From contig NZ_FQWZ01000002.1 in the NCBI RefSeq assembly GCF_900129825.1, forward strand, positions 591,288-655,287: a stretch of 64,000 nucleotides of DNA. The letters are read 5' to 3'. The translations under genes were made by a program, and so were the position numbers. This document shows, one piece after another, positions 26,297 through 35,317 of this stretch. Origin of the DNA: Hydrocarboniphaga daqingensis (GTDB lineage: Bacteria > Pseudomonadota > Gammaproteobacteria > Nevskiales > Nevskiaceae). The stretch's first letter is position 1. Each line of letters starts with the position of its first letter. A model generated the notes under the pieces. The model was given only the letters and a program-made list of their open reading frames with translations. It ran no database searches and had not been told where the DNA came from.

Positions 26297-27340
26297 ATGG
26301 CGCTTTTGATCATGGACCCAGCCCTTTCTGCTTCCCCCACCATCGGTCGCCGCGTCGAAAGCCGCTTTCGTGCGCACCCGCTGCTGCGCAATGCGCATCA
26401 GCAGACGATTGCGCCGCTGTTGTTCCGGCGGATGCCGGTGCTCGATCTGCGGATCGAGCGCCTGGAAACGCCGGACGGCGATTTCGTCGACTTGGGCTGG
26501 GTTGATCGGCGGCATCCGAGCGGGCCGATTGCGGTGTTGCTACACGGCCTCGGCGGCGGGTTTTCGAGCCTGTATCTGCGCGGGCTGGCGCTGCGGCTCG
26601 AAGCGCTCGGCTGGCGCGCGCTGCTGCTGCAACTGCGCGGCGCCGGCGAAGAACCCAACCGGCTGCCACGCAGCTATCACCACGGCGACACGGCCGACTT
26701 GCGCTGGATCTGGCAGCGGCTGCGCGCCGCCGAGCCGGCAACGCCGATCGCATCGGTCGGCTGGTCGATGGGCGGCAACATTCTGCTGCGGGCCCTGGCC
26801 GAGGAGGGCGAGCAAGCGCCGCTGTGTGCCGCGGTGGCGGCCAGCGTGCCGTTCCGGCTGCTGGAATGCGCCGAGCACCTCGATCGCGGCTTTGCCCGCG
26901 TCTACCAGCGGCATCTGCTGACCGGGCTCAAGGACATCGTCCGGCGCAAGCATGCGGCGTGGCCGCTGCCGCCGTCGGTCAACGTGGGCCGCGTGCTGGC
27001 CTCCCGCAACTTCTTCGAGTTCGACGACGCGTTCACGGCGCCGTTGAACGGCTTTGCCGATGCGGCCGATTACTACCGCCGCACTGCTTGCGGCGAGGTG
27101 TTGGACCAGGTCCGGACGCCGACGCTGATCGTCCATGCCGAAGACGACCCGTTCATGCCGCGCGGCATCATGCCGTCGGCATCGCAGTTGTCGCCGTCGG
27201 TGACGCTGGAGGTGGCCGAGCGCGGCGGGCATGTCGGGTTTGTGGCCAGCGATCGCTACGGTCGTGCCGACTGGTGGCTGGAGCGGCGTATTGCAGCCCA
27301 TCTGCAGCAGTCGCTGCCGACGGCCGCCGCCACCGCGTGA
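26297..27340 (+). CDS. YheT-like alpha/beta hydrolase
   Basis: 347 residues (a later ATG at 26312 is also possible). The N-terminal block FRAHPLLRNAHQQTIAP..FRR is the YheT/EMB8 family opening. The oxyanion turn is LLHGLGGG, the nucleophile GWSMGGN, the acid in HAEDDPFMP and the His in GGHVGFV. Family members hydrolyse esters or lipids; substrate not established. It is convergent with the PilZ gene. Confidence 0.85.
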   Translation: MALLIMDPALSASPTIGRRVESRFRAHPLLRNAHQQTIAPLLFRRMPVLDLRIERLETPDGDFVDLGWVDRRHPSGPIAVLLHGLGGGFSSLYLRGLALRLEALGWRALLLQLRGAGEEPNRLPRSYHHGDTADLRWIWQRLRAAEPATPIASVGWSMGGNILLRALAEEGEQAPLCAAVAASVPFRLLECAEHLDRGFARVYQRHLLTGLKDIVRRKHAAWPLPPSVNVGRVLASRNFFEFDDAFTAPLNGFADAADYYRRTACGEVLDQVRTPTLIVHAEDDPFMPRGIMPSASQLSPSVTLEVAERGGHVGFVASDRYGRADWWLERRIAAHLQQSLPTAAATA

Positions 27341-27346
27341 CGGTCG

Positions 27347-27769
27347 TTAGCGCTGCATCTCGACGCTGCTGGCGGCCGGCGCCGGTGGCCGAACGCGGTT
27401 GACCTGGCGGCGCAGCAAGTACCGCTGCAGACGGAACACCAGACGGCTCAGCAGCGAGTCGTCCACCGGCGCCAGTGCGGTGAATTCCATGCCCAGCCGC
27501 GTCGACGACGCGCCGCTGACGCAGTTGCGCACCGTCACTTCGGTGTCGAGCGCGCCGTCGTCAGCCGTTAGCCGGCAGCGCAGCCGCACGCCGCGCGCCA
27601 CGGTGACGCCGGCCGGCAAGCGTGCGCCGATGCCGGCGCGCGACAGGTCGAGGACCACGGCGCCGACGGTGTCGCCGCTGTCGTCGATCAGCGTGGCGCT
27701 GAGCCAGCCCGGATCGGACACCGGCACCCGGAACACGCCGCGACGTTGTGCGGAGTCGTTCATGGGCAT
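27347..27769 (-). CDS. PilZ domain protein
   Basis: 140 residues from ATG 27769 (or 27763). The PilZ core is present: RRGVFRVPV (the RxxxR-type c-di-GMP entry), LDLSRAGIGARLPAG (the D/NxSxxG-type motif) and LGMEFTAL. It likely binds cyclic di-GMP and acts on motility or surface behaviour. The second arginine of the canonical RxxxR spacing is partly degenerate (R-R-G-V-F-R), so binding should not be taken for granted. Confidence 0.8.
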   Translation of the reverse strand: MPMNDSAQRRGVFRVPVSDPGWLSATLIDDSGDTVGAVVLDLSRAGIGARLPAGVTVARGVRLRCRLTADDGALDTEVTVRNCVSGASSTRLGMEFTALAPVDDSLLSRLVFRLQRYLLRRQVNRVRPPAPAASSVEMQR

Positions 27770-27965
27770 TCGGCGGCGCGGCGGAATGGGCGGTGGTTCA
27801 TACGGGTGAACAGGGGAGGTTGTGAGTCGATCGGGGCTTGCCACAAGATGACTATCGGCCGGGCCAGATCAAACTAGAGTCCCGCAAGTGACTGTCTCGA
27901 CAACGTCATCTGGCCGCGCCGCCCTATTCGTTTGCCTGCGCTACCGTTGAGGATCATCTGCTGAC

Positions 27966-28325
27966 ATGACCCACTACCATTTGAATGCCCCGCTGACGGC
28001 CGATCTAGGATCGCGCGTGGTCTCGACTTCGGCTGCGATTCGCAGCGGCAAGATCGGTCCTAGCCAATCCGACCCGGTCAGCGACCTGATCGTCGACCTG
28101 ACCGACGCGGCGATGCGCCACTTCTTCGTGCGCCCGGCCGAGGTGTTCAAGCTGGGCCTGGCGTCGCGCGGCATCATCGACCTGGGCGTGCGCAGCACCA
28201 ACAAAACGATCCGCATGGCGCTCAAGCAGATCCTGCCGCGACTGTCACCGGAGCAGTTCCGTCAGGTCGCCGACTACCTCGACGAAGCGCTCGAAATCAA
28301 CAAACCGCAACGGAAGCCCGAATGA
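27966..28325 (+). CDS. small protein of unknown function, first gene of a lipid operon
   Basis: 119 residues. No family recognised. The C-terminal half is helical (NKTIRMALKQILPRLSPEQFRQVADYLDEALE). Its TGA overlaps the ATG of the acyl-CoA synthetase (ATGA), so it belongs to the same translation unit. It may be an accessory to the synthetase. Confidence 0.7.
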   Translation: MTHYHLNAPLTADLGSRVVSTSAAIRSGKIGPSQSDPVSDLIVDLTDAAMRHFFVRPAEVFKLGLASRGIIDLGVRSTNKTIRMALKQILPRLSPEQFRQVADYLDEALEINKPQRKPE

Positions 28326-30151
28326 CCGCAGCTCGTCCCGACCCGGCCGCCGAGCGCGGCAGCGACCGTATTCGTCTGGTCGATCTGCTCTGCAGTGCCG
28401 CGCGCATCACGCCCGACCTGCCCGGCGTGGTCCGTGGATTGGCTCGGCTGGCGACGCTCAAGCCGGCCGCCAGCGGCTCGATCGCGGCACTGATCGAGCG
28501 TCATGCGCAGCGTCGCCCGCAGTCTTTGGCGCTGAGCTTCGAAGGCCGGCGCTGGACCTACGCCGAATTCAACGCCGACGCCAACCGCGTCGCGGCCGTG
28601 CTGCGTCAGCACGGCGTCAAGCCGGGCGACGCGGTGGCGGTGCTGATGGAAAACCGCGCCGAAGTGCTGATCTGCGTTGCGGCGGTGCTCAAGCTCGGCG
28701 CGATTGCCGGCATGCTCAACCACCAGCAGCGCGGCGATGCGCTGACGCACAGCATCAAGCTGACCAAGGCGGCGCTGGTGATCGTCGGCGAAGAATGCCG
28801 TGAGGCGATCGATTCCACGCCGTACGCGGCCGGCGGCTCGTTACCGATCCAGCGTTTGTGGGATGGCGCGGCCGATGCGCCGGAAGGCTACGTGGCGCTG
28901 CGTCCGCTGCTGGCCGATGCCAGCAGCAGCAACCCGCCCGAGACCGCGCAGATCACGCTCAAGTCGCCGGCGTTCTACATCTTCACGTCCGGCACCACGG
29001 GCTTGCCCAAAGCCTCGGTGATGTCGCATTTCCGCTGGCTGCGCGGCATGTCGGGCTTGGCCGACAGCGCGGTGCGCCTGCACCCGGATGACGTGCTGTA
29101 TTGCTGCCTGCCGCTGTATCACAACAATGCGCTGACGGTGTCCTGGGGCGCCGTGCTGTCGCAAGGCTCGGGTCTGGCGATCGCCCGCAAGTTCTCGGCA
29201 TCGCGCTTCTGGGACGATATCCGCGCCACCGGTTCGACCAGCTTCTGCTACATCGGCGAACTGTGCCGCTATCTGCTCAACCGTCCGGCGTCGCCGGGCG
29301 ACCGCGACCACAAGGTGCGCGTGATCGTCGGCAACGGCCTGCGTCCCGACATCTGGGATGCGTTCCAGCAGCGTTTTGGCATCGAGCGCATCTGCGAGTT
29401 CTACGGCGCCAGCGAATCGAACCTGGCGTTCGTCAATGCGTTCAACATGAAGCGCACCGCCGGCTATTGCCCGCTGTCGTTCGCGATCGTCGAGTTTGAT
29501 GCCGACGCCGAAACGCCAGTGCGCGATGCGCAAGGCCGCATGCAGCGCGTCGCACCCGGCGGCATCGGCTTGCTGATAGGCGAAGTCACCGATCGTGCGC
29601 CGTTCGACGGCTACACCGATGCCAAGGCCAGCGAGGGCAAGCTGTTCCGCAATGTCTTCGCCGACGGCGATTGCTGGTTCAACAGCGGCGATCTGGTGCG
29701 CGACCAGGGCTATCGGCATATCCAGTTCGTCGACCGCGTCGGTGACACGTTCCGCTGGAAGGGCGAGAACGTCGCCACGACCGAAGTCGAAGCAGCGCTG
29801 TGCCGACATCCGGGCGTCGAGGAAGCGGTGGTCTACGGCGTGCAGTTGCCCGGTATGGACGGGCGCGCCGGCATGGCGTCGCTGAGTTTGGCGTCGCCGG
29901 ATTTCGACGGCGCGGCGCTGGCCGCCGGGCTGCAGCAGTGCTTGCCTGCCTATGCCGTGCCGCTGTTCCTGCGCCTGCGTAGCGGGCAGGAAACCACGTC
30001 CACGTTCAAGCACCGCAAAGTCGATCTCAAGCGCGACGGCTTCGACCCGAGCCGCGTCGGCGATCCGCTGTACGTGCTGCTGTCGGGTTGCTACGTACCG
30101 CTCGACGATCAGTGCTACCAGCGCGTGCAGCGCGGCGAACTGCGCTTCTGA
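28322..30151 (+). CDS. FATP-type (very) long-chain acyl-CoA synthetase
   Basis: 609 residues. The AMP-binding loop is YIFTSGTTGLPKASVMSH. CLPLYHNNALT, EFYGASESN and NSGDLVRDQGYRHIQFVDRVGDTFRWKGENV are typical of the fatty-acid transport protein (SLC27-like) branch rather than FadD. The C-terminal TSTFKHRKVDLKRDGFDP contains the catalytic Lys region. It activates long or very long acyl chains, perhaps coupled to uptake. It starts inside the preceding stop codon and leads towards the SRPBCC and acyl-CoA dehydrogenase genes. Confidence 0.9.
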   Translation: MTAARPDPAAERGSDRIRLVDLLCSAARITPDLPGVVRGLARLATLKPAASGSIAALIERHAQRRPQSLALSFEGRRWTYAEFNADANRVAAVLRQHGVKPGDAVAVLMENRAEVLICVAAVLKLGAIAGMLNHQQRGDALTHSIKLTKAALVIVGEECREAIDSTPYAAGGSLPIQRLWDGAADAPEGYVALRPLLADASSSNPPETAQITLKSPAFYIFTSGTTGLPKASVMSHFRWLRGMSGLADSAVRLHPDDVLYCCLPLYHNNALTVSWGAVLSQGSGLAIARKFSASRFWDDIRATGSTSFCYIGELCRYLLNRPASPGDRDHKVRVIVGNGLRPDIWDAFQQRFGIERICEFYGASESNLAFVNAFNMKRTAGYCPLSFAIVEFDADAETPVRDAQGRMQRVAPGGIGLLIGEVTDRAPFDGYTDAKASEGKLFRNVFADGDCWFNSGDLVRDQGYRHIQFVDRVGDTFRWKGENVATTEVEAALCRHPGVEEAVVYGVQLPGMDGRAGMASLSLASPDFDGAALAAGLQQCLPAYAVPLFLRLRSGQETTSTFKHRKVDLKRDGFDPSRVGDPLYVLLSGCYVPLDDQCYQRVQRGELRF

Positions 30152-30161
30152 CACGCGACCG

Positions 30162-30202
30162 GTCAAGTGACGACGGCGATGCCGATCGCCGCGTCACTTG
30201 AC
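30162..30202. repeat. 11-bp inverted repeat between operon genes
   Basis: GTCAAGTGACG and CGTCACTTGAC are perfect reverse complements 19 nt apart in the gap between the synthetase and SRPBCC genes. It could be an attenuator, a processing site or an operator. Confidence 0.45.
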
Positions 30203-30287
30203 GTCGCTGACGCATCACCACGCGCTGGCGGCCAATGCGGCCACTTTGCGCTGCGTGACACGCTGGGGCTCTTATCGAGGAGCGCCC

Positions 30288-30794
30288 ATGAAAGTCGACA
30301 TTGAGATCGAACGCAGCATCACCATCGAGCTGCCGCCGGAAAAAGTCCGCCCGCTTTTCCAGGACATCGAAACCACGGTGTCGCGGTTTCCCAAGCTCAA
30401 GAAGCTGGTCCGCGTCGCCGACAACCAATACGTCTGGGAGCTGAGCACGATCGGCTCGCGGATGGCCAAGATCGCGCACGACGTCACCTATGGCGCGCAT
30501 TACCAGCTCAGCGCCGACGGCAACGAGCTCACCTGGAAGCCGCTCGCCGGCAAGGGCAACGCCAGCATCTCTGGCCGCTTCCGCATCGCGCCGACGGCCA
30601 AGGGCAGCGAAGTGTTCTTCAAGGTTCAAGGCGAGCTGCGCGACGTGCCGGTGCCGCTGATCTATCGCCTGGTCGCGCCGCCGTTCATCCAGGGCAAATT
30701 CATTCACCTGGTCGAGACGTTCCTCGAACGTACGCGTGAAGCCTTGCTCGCCGACAAAGCACCGTCGGCCAAAAAGAAAGCCGCTGCGCGCTGA
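30288..30794 (+). CDS. SRPBCC-family protein
   Basis: 168 residues from ATG 30288, behind AGGAG; the longer frame from 30198 has no ribosome site. It shows the START/polyketide-cyclase-like fold pattern: an opening strand (MKVDIEIERSITIELP), the helix PEKVRPLFQDIETTVSRFPKL, alternating strands and a long C-terminal helix. Such proteins hold hydrophobic ligands in a cavity. Its operon suggests a lipid or acyl-CoA ligand. The tail is AKKKAAAR, basic. Confidence 0.75.
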   Translation: MKVDIEIERSITIELPPEKVRPLFQDIETTVSRFPKLKKLVRVADNQYVWELSTIGSRMAKIAHDVTYGAHYQLSADGNELTWKPLAGKGNASISGRFRIAPTAKGSEVFFKVQGELRDVPVPLIYRLVAPPFIQGKFIHLVETFLERTREALLADKAPSAKKKAAAR

Positions 30795-30881
30795 GTCGCG
30801 CGGCGGTATCTGACGGTCGCAACACACTGCCGGACCCCCGGCAGCCGCGGTTCAATCGATCAATCTGTGGAGCAGCCCCCG

Positions 30882-32186
30882 ATGCAAAACGTGATGGGTT
30901 TGGGTTTGCGTGTGCTCAATCGTGTAGCGGGCTTGCCGGTCGTCGATCGGCTCGGCTTGCGTCCGACCACCGAGCGCTGGATTTATCAGGCTTCTAAAAC
31001 CGGCTTCCAGGCCGCGACACTGGCAGCGCGTCAGTTCAAGGCGACGCAGAAGCTGCTCAAGCCGGCGCGCCTGCCGCGCGCCGCGCGTCCCGAGTTGTTC
31101 GACCTGACGCCGACCGACGATCAGCAAGCGCTGAAAGAAGCCGCGCAGAGCTTCGCGATGGAACAGCTGCGCGCTGCCGGCCAGCAGGCCGACACCGATG
31201 GCAAGGCGTCGCCCGAATTGCTGGCGCAAGCCGCCGAACTCGGTGTGGCCATCCTGGGTGTTCCGGAAGAACTCGGCGGTGCCGGCAGTGAACGCTCGGT
31301 GATGACCAACGTGCTGATGGCCGAAGCGCTGGCACAAGGCGACTTGGGCTTGGCGGTGGCGTGTCTGGCGCCGACCGCGGTCAGCACCGCGCTGGTGCTG
31401 TGGGGCGATGCCGATCAGCAGGCGCGTTATCTGCCGGCGTTCGTCGGCGAGCAGCCTCCGGTGGCGGCGCTGGCCGTCATGGAGCCGCGTCCGCTGTTCG
31501 ATCCGCAGCAGCTCGATACCACGGCCACGCGCAGCGACGGCGGCTTCGTGCTCAACGGCGTCAAGACGCTGGTGCCGCGTGCCGCCGAGGCCGAGTTGTT
31601 CATCGTCGCGGCGAGCTTGGACGGGCAGCCGGCGCTGTTCATCGTCGAAGCCGGCGCCGCCGGTTTGACGACCGAAGCCGAGCCGGCAATGGGCTTGCGC
31701 GCGGCGTCGATGGCGCGGCTGCAGCTCGGCAACGTGTCGGTGCCGGCCACGGCCTTGCTGGGCGCCGGTGCGGCCGAGGTTTATGACGAATGCATCGCGC
31801 TGTCGCGGCTGGCCTGGTGCGCGCTGGCGGTTGGCACCTCGCAAGCGGTGCTCGATTACTTGATTCCCTACGTCAACGAGCGCGTCGCCTTCGGCGAGCC
31901 GATCAGCCATCGCCAGGCGGTTGCGTTCGCGGTGTCGAACGTCGGCATCGAGCTTGAAGGCATGCGGCTGCTGACCTACCGCGCGGCGTCCCGCGCCGAG
32001 CAGGGTCAGGACTATGTCCGGCAAGTGGCGCTGGCGCGTCGCTTGTGCGCCGACAAGGGCATGGCGATCGGCTCCGACGGCGTGCAGCTGCTCGGTGGCC
32101 ACGGCTTTACCAAGGAATATCCGGTCGAGCGCTGGTATCGCGATCTTCGCGCCGTGGGCCTGATGGAAGGCGTGCTGTTGGTCTAA
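30882..32186 (+). CDS. acyl-CoA dehydrogenase family protein with short C-terminus
   Basis: 434 residues from ATG 30882, with GGAG upstream. A basic N-terminal extension of about 70 residues precedes the usual domains (FDLTPTDDQQALKEAAQSFA). The C-terminal domain has ERVAFGEPISHRQAVAF and GSDGVQLLGGHGFTKEYPVERWYRDLR. The chain stops at GLMEGVLLV, just after the Glu-Gly that aligns with the catalytic Glu. The final helix seen in most family members is missing. The FAD motif in the middle is weaker than in the neighbour (ALAVMEPRPLFDP), so it may be a partner subunit of the next gene. Confidence 0.85.
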   Translation: MQNVMGLGLRVLNRVAGLPVVDRLGLRPTTERWIYQASKTGFQAATLAARQFKATQKLLKPARLPRAARPELFDLTPTDDQQALKEAAQSFAMEQLRAAGQQADTDGKASPELLAQAAELGVAILGVPEELGGAGSERSVMTNVLMAEALAQGDLGLAVACLAPTAVSTALVLWGDADQQARYLPAFVGEQPPVAALAVMEPRPLFDPQQLDTTATRSDGGFVLNGVKTLVPRAAEAELFIVAASLDGQPALFIVEAGAAGLTTEAEPAMGLRAASMARLQLGNVSVPATALLGAGAAEVYDECIALSRLAWCALAVGTSQAVLDYLIPYVNERVAFGEPISHRQAVAFAVSNVGIELEGMRLLTYRAASRAEQGQDYVRQVALARRLCADKGMAIGSDGVQLLGGHGFTKEYPVERWYRDLRAVGLMEGVLLV

Positions 32187-32208
32187 CCGATAACGAACGA
32201 GCCATCCG

Positions 32209-33429
32209 ATGATCAATCTCGAAGTCCCCAAGAAGTTTCGTCCGCTGGTCGACCAGGCCCACCAGGTCGCCGTCGAATTCTTTCGCGCCAACTCCCGCAA
32301 GTACGACCGCGCCGAGCACGCCGTCCCCAAAGAACTGAACATGCTGGCGTCGCTGCTCGACGGCATGAACGACAGCGGTGCCGGTGGTGGCACCGGTGCG
32401 TCCGGCGTGCGTCGTGACACCGTCGATCACGCTGAAAACAAGAACGGCTCCAACCTGTCGACCTGCCTCGGCATCATGGAACTGTGCTGGGGCGACGTCG
32501 GCCTGCTGCTGGCCATGCCGCGCCAGGGCCTGGGCAATTCGGCGATCGCCAGCGTGGCCAACGCCGAGCAGCTGGAGCGCTTCAAGGGTCGCTGGGCGGC
32601 GATGGCGATCACCGAACCGGGCTGCGGTTCGGATTCGGCCAACATCCGCACGACCGCCGTACTCGACGGCGACCACTACGTGCTCAATGGCGAAAAGATC
32701 TACGTCACCAGCGGCGACCGCGCCGACCTGGTGGTCGTCTGGGCAACGCTCGATCGCGCCGTGGGCCGCGCGGCGATCAAGAGTTTCGTCGTCGAAAAAG
32801 GCACGCCGGGCTTCGAGCTGGTGCGCCTGGAGCACAAGCTCGGCATCCGCGCGTCGGACACCGCGGCGTTCGCGCTCAAGGACGTGCGCGTGCCCAAGGA
32901 AAACCTGCTCGGCGACCCGGAGGTCAACGTCGAGAAGGGCTTTGCCGGCGTGATGCAGACCTTCGACAACACGCGTCCGTTGGTGGCGGCGATGGCCATC
33001 GGCCTGACCCGCGCCTGCCTCGAAGAAACCTGGAAGCTGCTCGACACCGCTGGCTTGTCGGTCGACTATCGTCGGCCGTCACTGGTGCAGTCCTCGGCAG
33101 CCGCCACGCTGCTGGGGCTTGAAGCCGACTACGAAGCGGCGCGTCTGCTGACGCTGCAGGCGGCGTGGATGGCGGACAACCGCAAGCCCAATTCGCTGCA
33201 GGCGTCGATGGCCAAAGCCAAAGCGGGCCGTACCTGTGTCGACGTGGCGCTGAAGTGCGTCGAGATCGCCGGCAGCCTCGGTTATGCCGAAGGCAATGGC
33301 GGCGCCGGCTTGCTCGAGAAGTGGGCGCGCGACGCCAAGATTCTCGACATCTTCGAAGGCACGCAGCAGATCCAGTTGCTGATCGTCGCCCGTCGCCTGC
33401 TTGGCAAGTCATCGGCCGAGCTGAAGTAA
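32209..33429 (+). CDS. acyl-CoA dehydrogenase
   Basis: 406 residues. FAD-contact motif AITEPGCGSDSANIRT and KIYVTSGDRADL are at about 128-172. The catalytic Glu is in KILDIFEGTQQIQLLIVARRLLG. It makes trans-2-enoyl-CoA, passing electrons to ETF. It follows the first dehydrogenase by 22 nt and is the last gene of the operon that starts at 27966. Paired acyl-CoA dehydrogenases often form mixed tetramers in steroid or branched-chain degradation; chain specificity cannot be read here. Confidence 0.92.
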   Translation: MINLEVPKKFRPLVDQAHQVAVEFFRANSRKYDRAEHAVPKELNMLASLLDGMNDSGAGGGTGASGVRRDTVDHAENKNGSNLSTCLGIMELCWGDVGLLLAMPRQGLGNSAIASVANAEQLERFKGRWAAMAITEPGCGSDSANIRTTAVLDGDHYVLNGEKIYVTSGDRADLVVVWATLDRAVGRAAIKSFVVEKGTPGFELVRLEHKLGIRASDTAAFALKDVRVPKENLLGDPEVNVEKGFAGVMQTFDNTRPLVAAMAIGLTRACLEETWKLLDTAGLSVDYRRPSLVQSSAAATLLGLEADYEAARLLTLQAAWMADNRKPNSLQASMAKAKAGRTCVDVALKCVEIAGSLGYAEGNGGAGLLEKWARDAKILDIFEGTQQIQLLIVARRLLGKSSAELK

Positions 33430-33471
33430 CAGCGGATGCGGCAGGCCCGCGGCGCGATCGCCGCGGGCCAC

Positions 33472-33520
33472 AAAAAACCCGCGCTGCCGGACCTTGTGGT
33501 CCGAACAGCGCGGGTTTTTT
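33472..33520. terminator. strong bidirectional rho-independent terminator
   Basis: AAAAAACCCGCGCTG pairs with CAGCGCGGGTTTTTT, with an inner CGGACC/GGTCCG stem. It has A- and T-tracts on both sides. It ends the 28-33 kb operon and the convergent gene at 33533. Confidence 0.92.
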
Positions 33521-33532
33521 GTTGCGGCGGGT

Positions 33533-34366
33533 TTAGCGGCCGACCGAGTAGGTCGCGCTCAGATCGCCGATCTGTTCCAGATACGCGCGGTTGTCGTGGT
33601 CCCAGGGATGGAAGCTCGGACGGAAGTAGTCGAGCCATGGCAGCGCCAGCTTGCGCAGCACGCCAGGGGCGCCGAACAGGAAGTTGATCAAGCGCACCCA
33701 GCCGGTCAGACCGCGGGCCTGCGGGTCATTGGCCAGCAGCCGCAGATGGAACACGAACACCAGCGCCATAAACACCGCCGACGCCAGCACCAGCGCCAGG
33801 CAACGCAGCGCCCAAGCGCCGACACCCTTGCCGACGACCTGCTCGTAGACGTCGAACGCCACGCCCTTGTGTTCGGTTTCTTCCAGCGCGTGCCAGCGCC
33901 ACAGCGCCGCCATGCGCGGGTTGGAGTCGTCCAGCACCTTGGCGTCGCGCAGCACGTGGTCGGCCATCATCGCGGTGAAGTGCTCCAGCGCCAGCGTGAC
34001 CGCCAGCTGCATCGAATTCGGCAGCACCTTCTTGAGGCCGCTGAGCAGCTTGCCGATGAACTTGTCGAGACGGCTCGCCGGCAGGCCGGCGCTGTCCATC
34101 AGGTTGTTGAAGTCGACATGCTCACGGCCGTGCATGGCCTCCTGGCCGATGAAGCCCAGGATGTCGCGCTGCAGCTTCGGATCGGTGATCTGATCCCGGT
34201 AGTTGCGGAGCGAATGGATGAAAAAGCGTTCACCTTCGGGGAAGAACACCGACAGTGCGTTGAAGAAGTGGCTGACGTGACGGCCCTGTTTATGCCAGGT
34301 GCCGACATCGGCAGGGCTGAGCTGTTCGGGGATGTTGAAGTCGAGGTCGCGGCGAATCGGCTGCAT
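33533..34366 (-). CDS. PF10118-type 'metal-dependent hydrolase', ferritin-like ExxH protein (paralogue 1)
   Basis: 277 residues from ATG 34366, behind GGAG; the frame is open to a GTG at 34408. Metal-ligand-like motifs are EAMHGREH (76-83), LALEHFTA (126-132) and HALEETEH (159-166), spaced as in diiron carboxylate four-helix proteins. One or two hydrophobic helices (about 187-208) could anchor it to the membrane. The family is annotated as predicted metal-dependent hydrolase with no proven reaction; an oxidase or hydroxylase role fits the motifs better. A second copy lies at 35318, with a MerR gene between. Confidence 0.8.
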   Translation of the reverse strand: MQPIRRDLDFNIPEQLSPADVGTWHKQGRHVSHFFNALSVFFPEGERFFIHSLRNYRDQITDPKLQRDILGFIGQEAMHGREHVDFNNLMDSAGLPASRLDKFIGKLLSGLKKVLPNSMQLAVTLALEHFTAMMADHVLRDAKVLDDSNPRMAALWRWHALEETEHKGVAFDVYEQVVGKGVGAWALRCLALVLASAVFMALVFVFHLRLLANDPQARGLTGWVRLINFLFGAPGVLRKLALPWLDYFRPSFHPWDHDNRAYLEQIGDLSATYSVGR

Positions 34367-34382
34367 GGCTTGCTCCAGCGAT

Positions 34383-34408
34383 GTGACATTGCCAGCGAAC
34401 GATGTCAC
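34383..34408. promoter_or_regulatory. GTGACA/TGTCAC inverted repeat in the MerR / ExxH-protein intergenic region
   Basis: GTGACA (34383-34388) and TGTCAC (34403-34408) are 14 nt apart. The same half-sites form the palindrome in front of the SDR gene at 37021-37040, and CAGTCGTT also recurs nearby, which suggests one regulator for both promoters. Confidence 0.4.
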
Positions 34409-34462
34409 AGTCGTTTTATAGCGTCAAGGCGGGCGATACGTTGCCTCGCTTATCATGGCGAC

Positions 34463-35314
34463 ATGAACAAACGCCGCTTTTTTCAGCGCAATAGCGCCGA
34501 TGGGTCGTCTGGCTCCGGTGACGATTCGGAGCCCGATCGCGCCGACGGCGGCGTCATCGAGTATTCGATCGACGAACTGGCGCGCGCCGCGAGCACCACG
34601 GTGCGCAACGTGCGCGCGTACCAGGATCGCGGCCTGCTGCCGCCGCCGGAACGGCGAGGGCGCGTCGGCATTTATGGTGAATCGCATCTGTCGCGCCTGC
34701 GCATCATCGGCCAGCTGCTGGCGCGCGGCTTTACGCTGGTCAGCATCGGCGAGCTGATCAACGCTTGGGAAAGCGGTTCGGACCTCGGCGGCTTGCTCGG
34801 TCTGGAATCAGCGGTGTCGAGCCCCTGGGGCGACGAAAAACCGATCTGGCTCGGCTTGCCGGCGCTGGTTGACATGTTCGGTGGTGCCTTCGACCCGCGC
34901 TGGCTGGTCCGCGCGTCCGAGCTGGGCGTGATCGTCCTCGACGGCGTCCGGTTCCGGGTGCCCAGCCCGCGGCTGCTGCAGGCCGGCGCCGAATTGGTCA
35001 AGCTCGGTATTCCGCTCGACGAAATGCTCGAAGTGCTCGGCAGCCTGCGGGCCAACGTCGAAGCGGCCTCCGACCAGATGGTGATGCTGGTCGAGCGTCA
35101 CCTCTTCGACGGCTTTGGCAAAGGCCTGCCGCCGGCCAGCGAGGCCTCGCGGCTGGGCGAGATCGTCTGGAAGCTACGCCCGCTGGTGGAATCGGCGGTG
35201 CAGGCCGAAGTGGCTAGGGCGATGGAGCAGGCTGCTACGCGTCACCTCGGCGATCGTCTGGCGCATATCCTGGCGCAGTTCCAGGCCAGCAAGGCGGGCG
35301 ATCCGCCGCGTTGA
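34463..35314 (+). CDS. MerR-family transcriptional regulator
   Basis: 283 residues from ATG 34463. The winged helix-turn-helix lies at about 33-100 (YSIDELARAASTTVRNVRAYQDRGLLPPPERRGRVGIYGESHLSRLRIIGQLL). A long effector or dimer region follows, without the Cys pattern of metal sensors, so it probably senses an organic ligand. It is divergent from one ExxH protein and convergent (3-nt gap) with its paralogue. Confidence 0.88.
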   Translation: MNKRRFFQRNSADGSSGSGDDSEPDRADGGVIEYSIDELARAASTTVRNVRAYQDRGLLPPPERRGRVGIYGESHLSRLRIIGQLLARGFTLVSIGELINAWESGSDLGGLLGLESAVSSPWGDEKPIWLGLPALVDMFGGAFDPRWLVRASELGVIVLDGVRFRVPSPRLLQAGAELVKLGIPLDEMLEVLGSLRANVEAASDQMVMLVERHLFDGFGKGLPPASEASRLGEIVWKLRPLVESAVQAEVARAMEQAATRHLGDRLAHILAQFQASKAGDPPR

Positions 35315-35317
35315 GGT

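Noticed and set aside
28841..32420. Two long minus-strand frames opposite the acyl-CoA synthetase and dehydrogenase genes
   Set aside because: Shadows rich in Arg, Gln and His, while the plus strand carries intact enzyme motifs.
33436..33471. GCCCGCGGCG/CGCCGCGGGC hairpin before the 33472 terminator
   Set aside because: A real stem, but the adjacent hairpin with T-tracts is the better terminator, so it is not listed separately.
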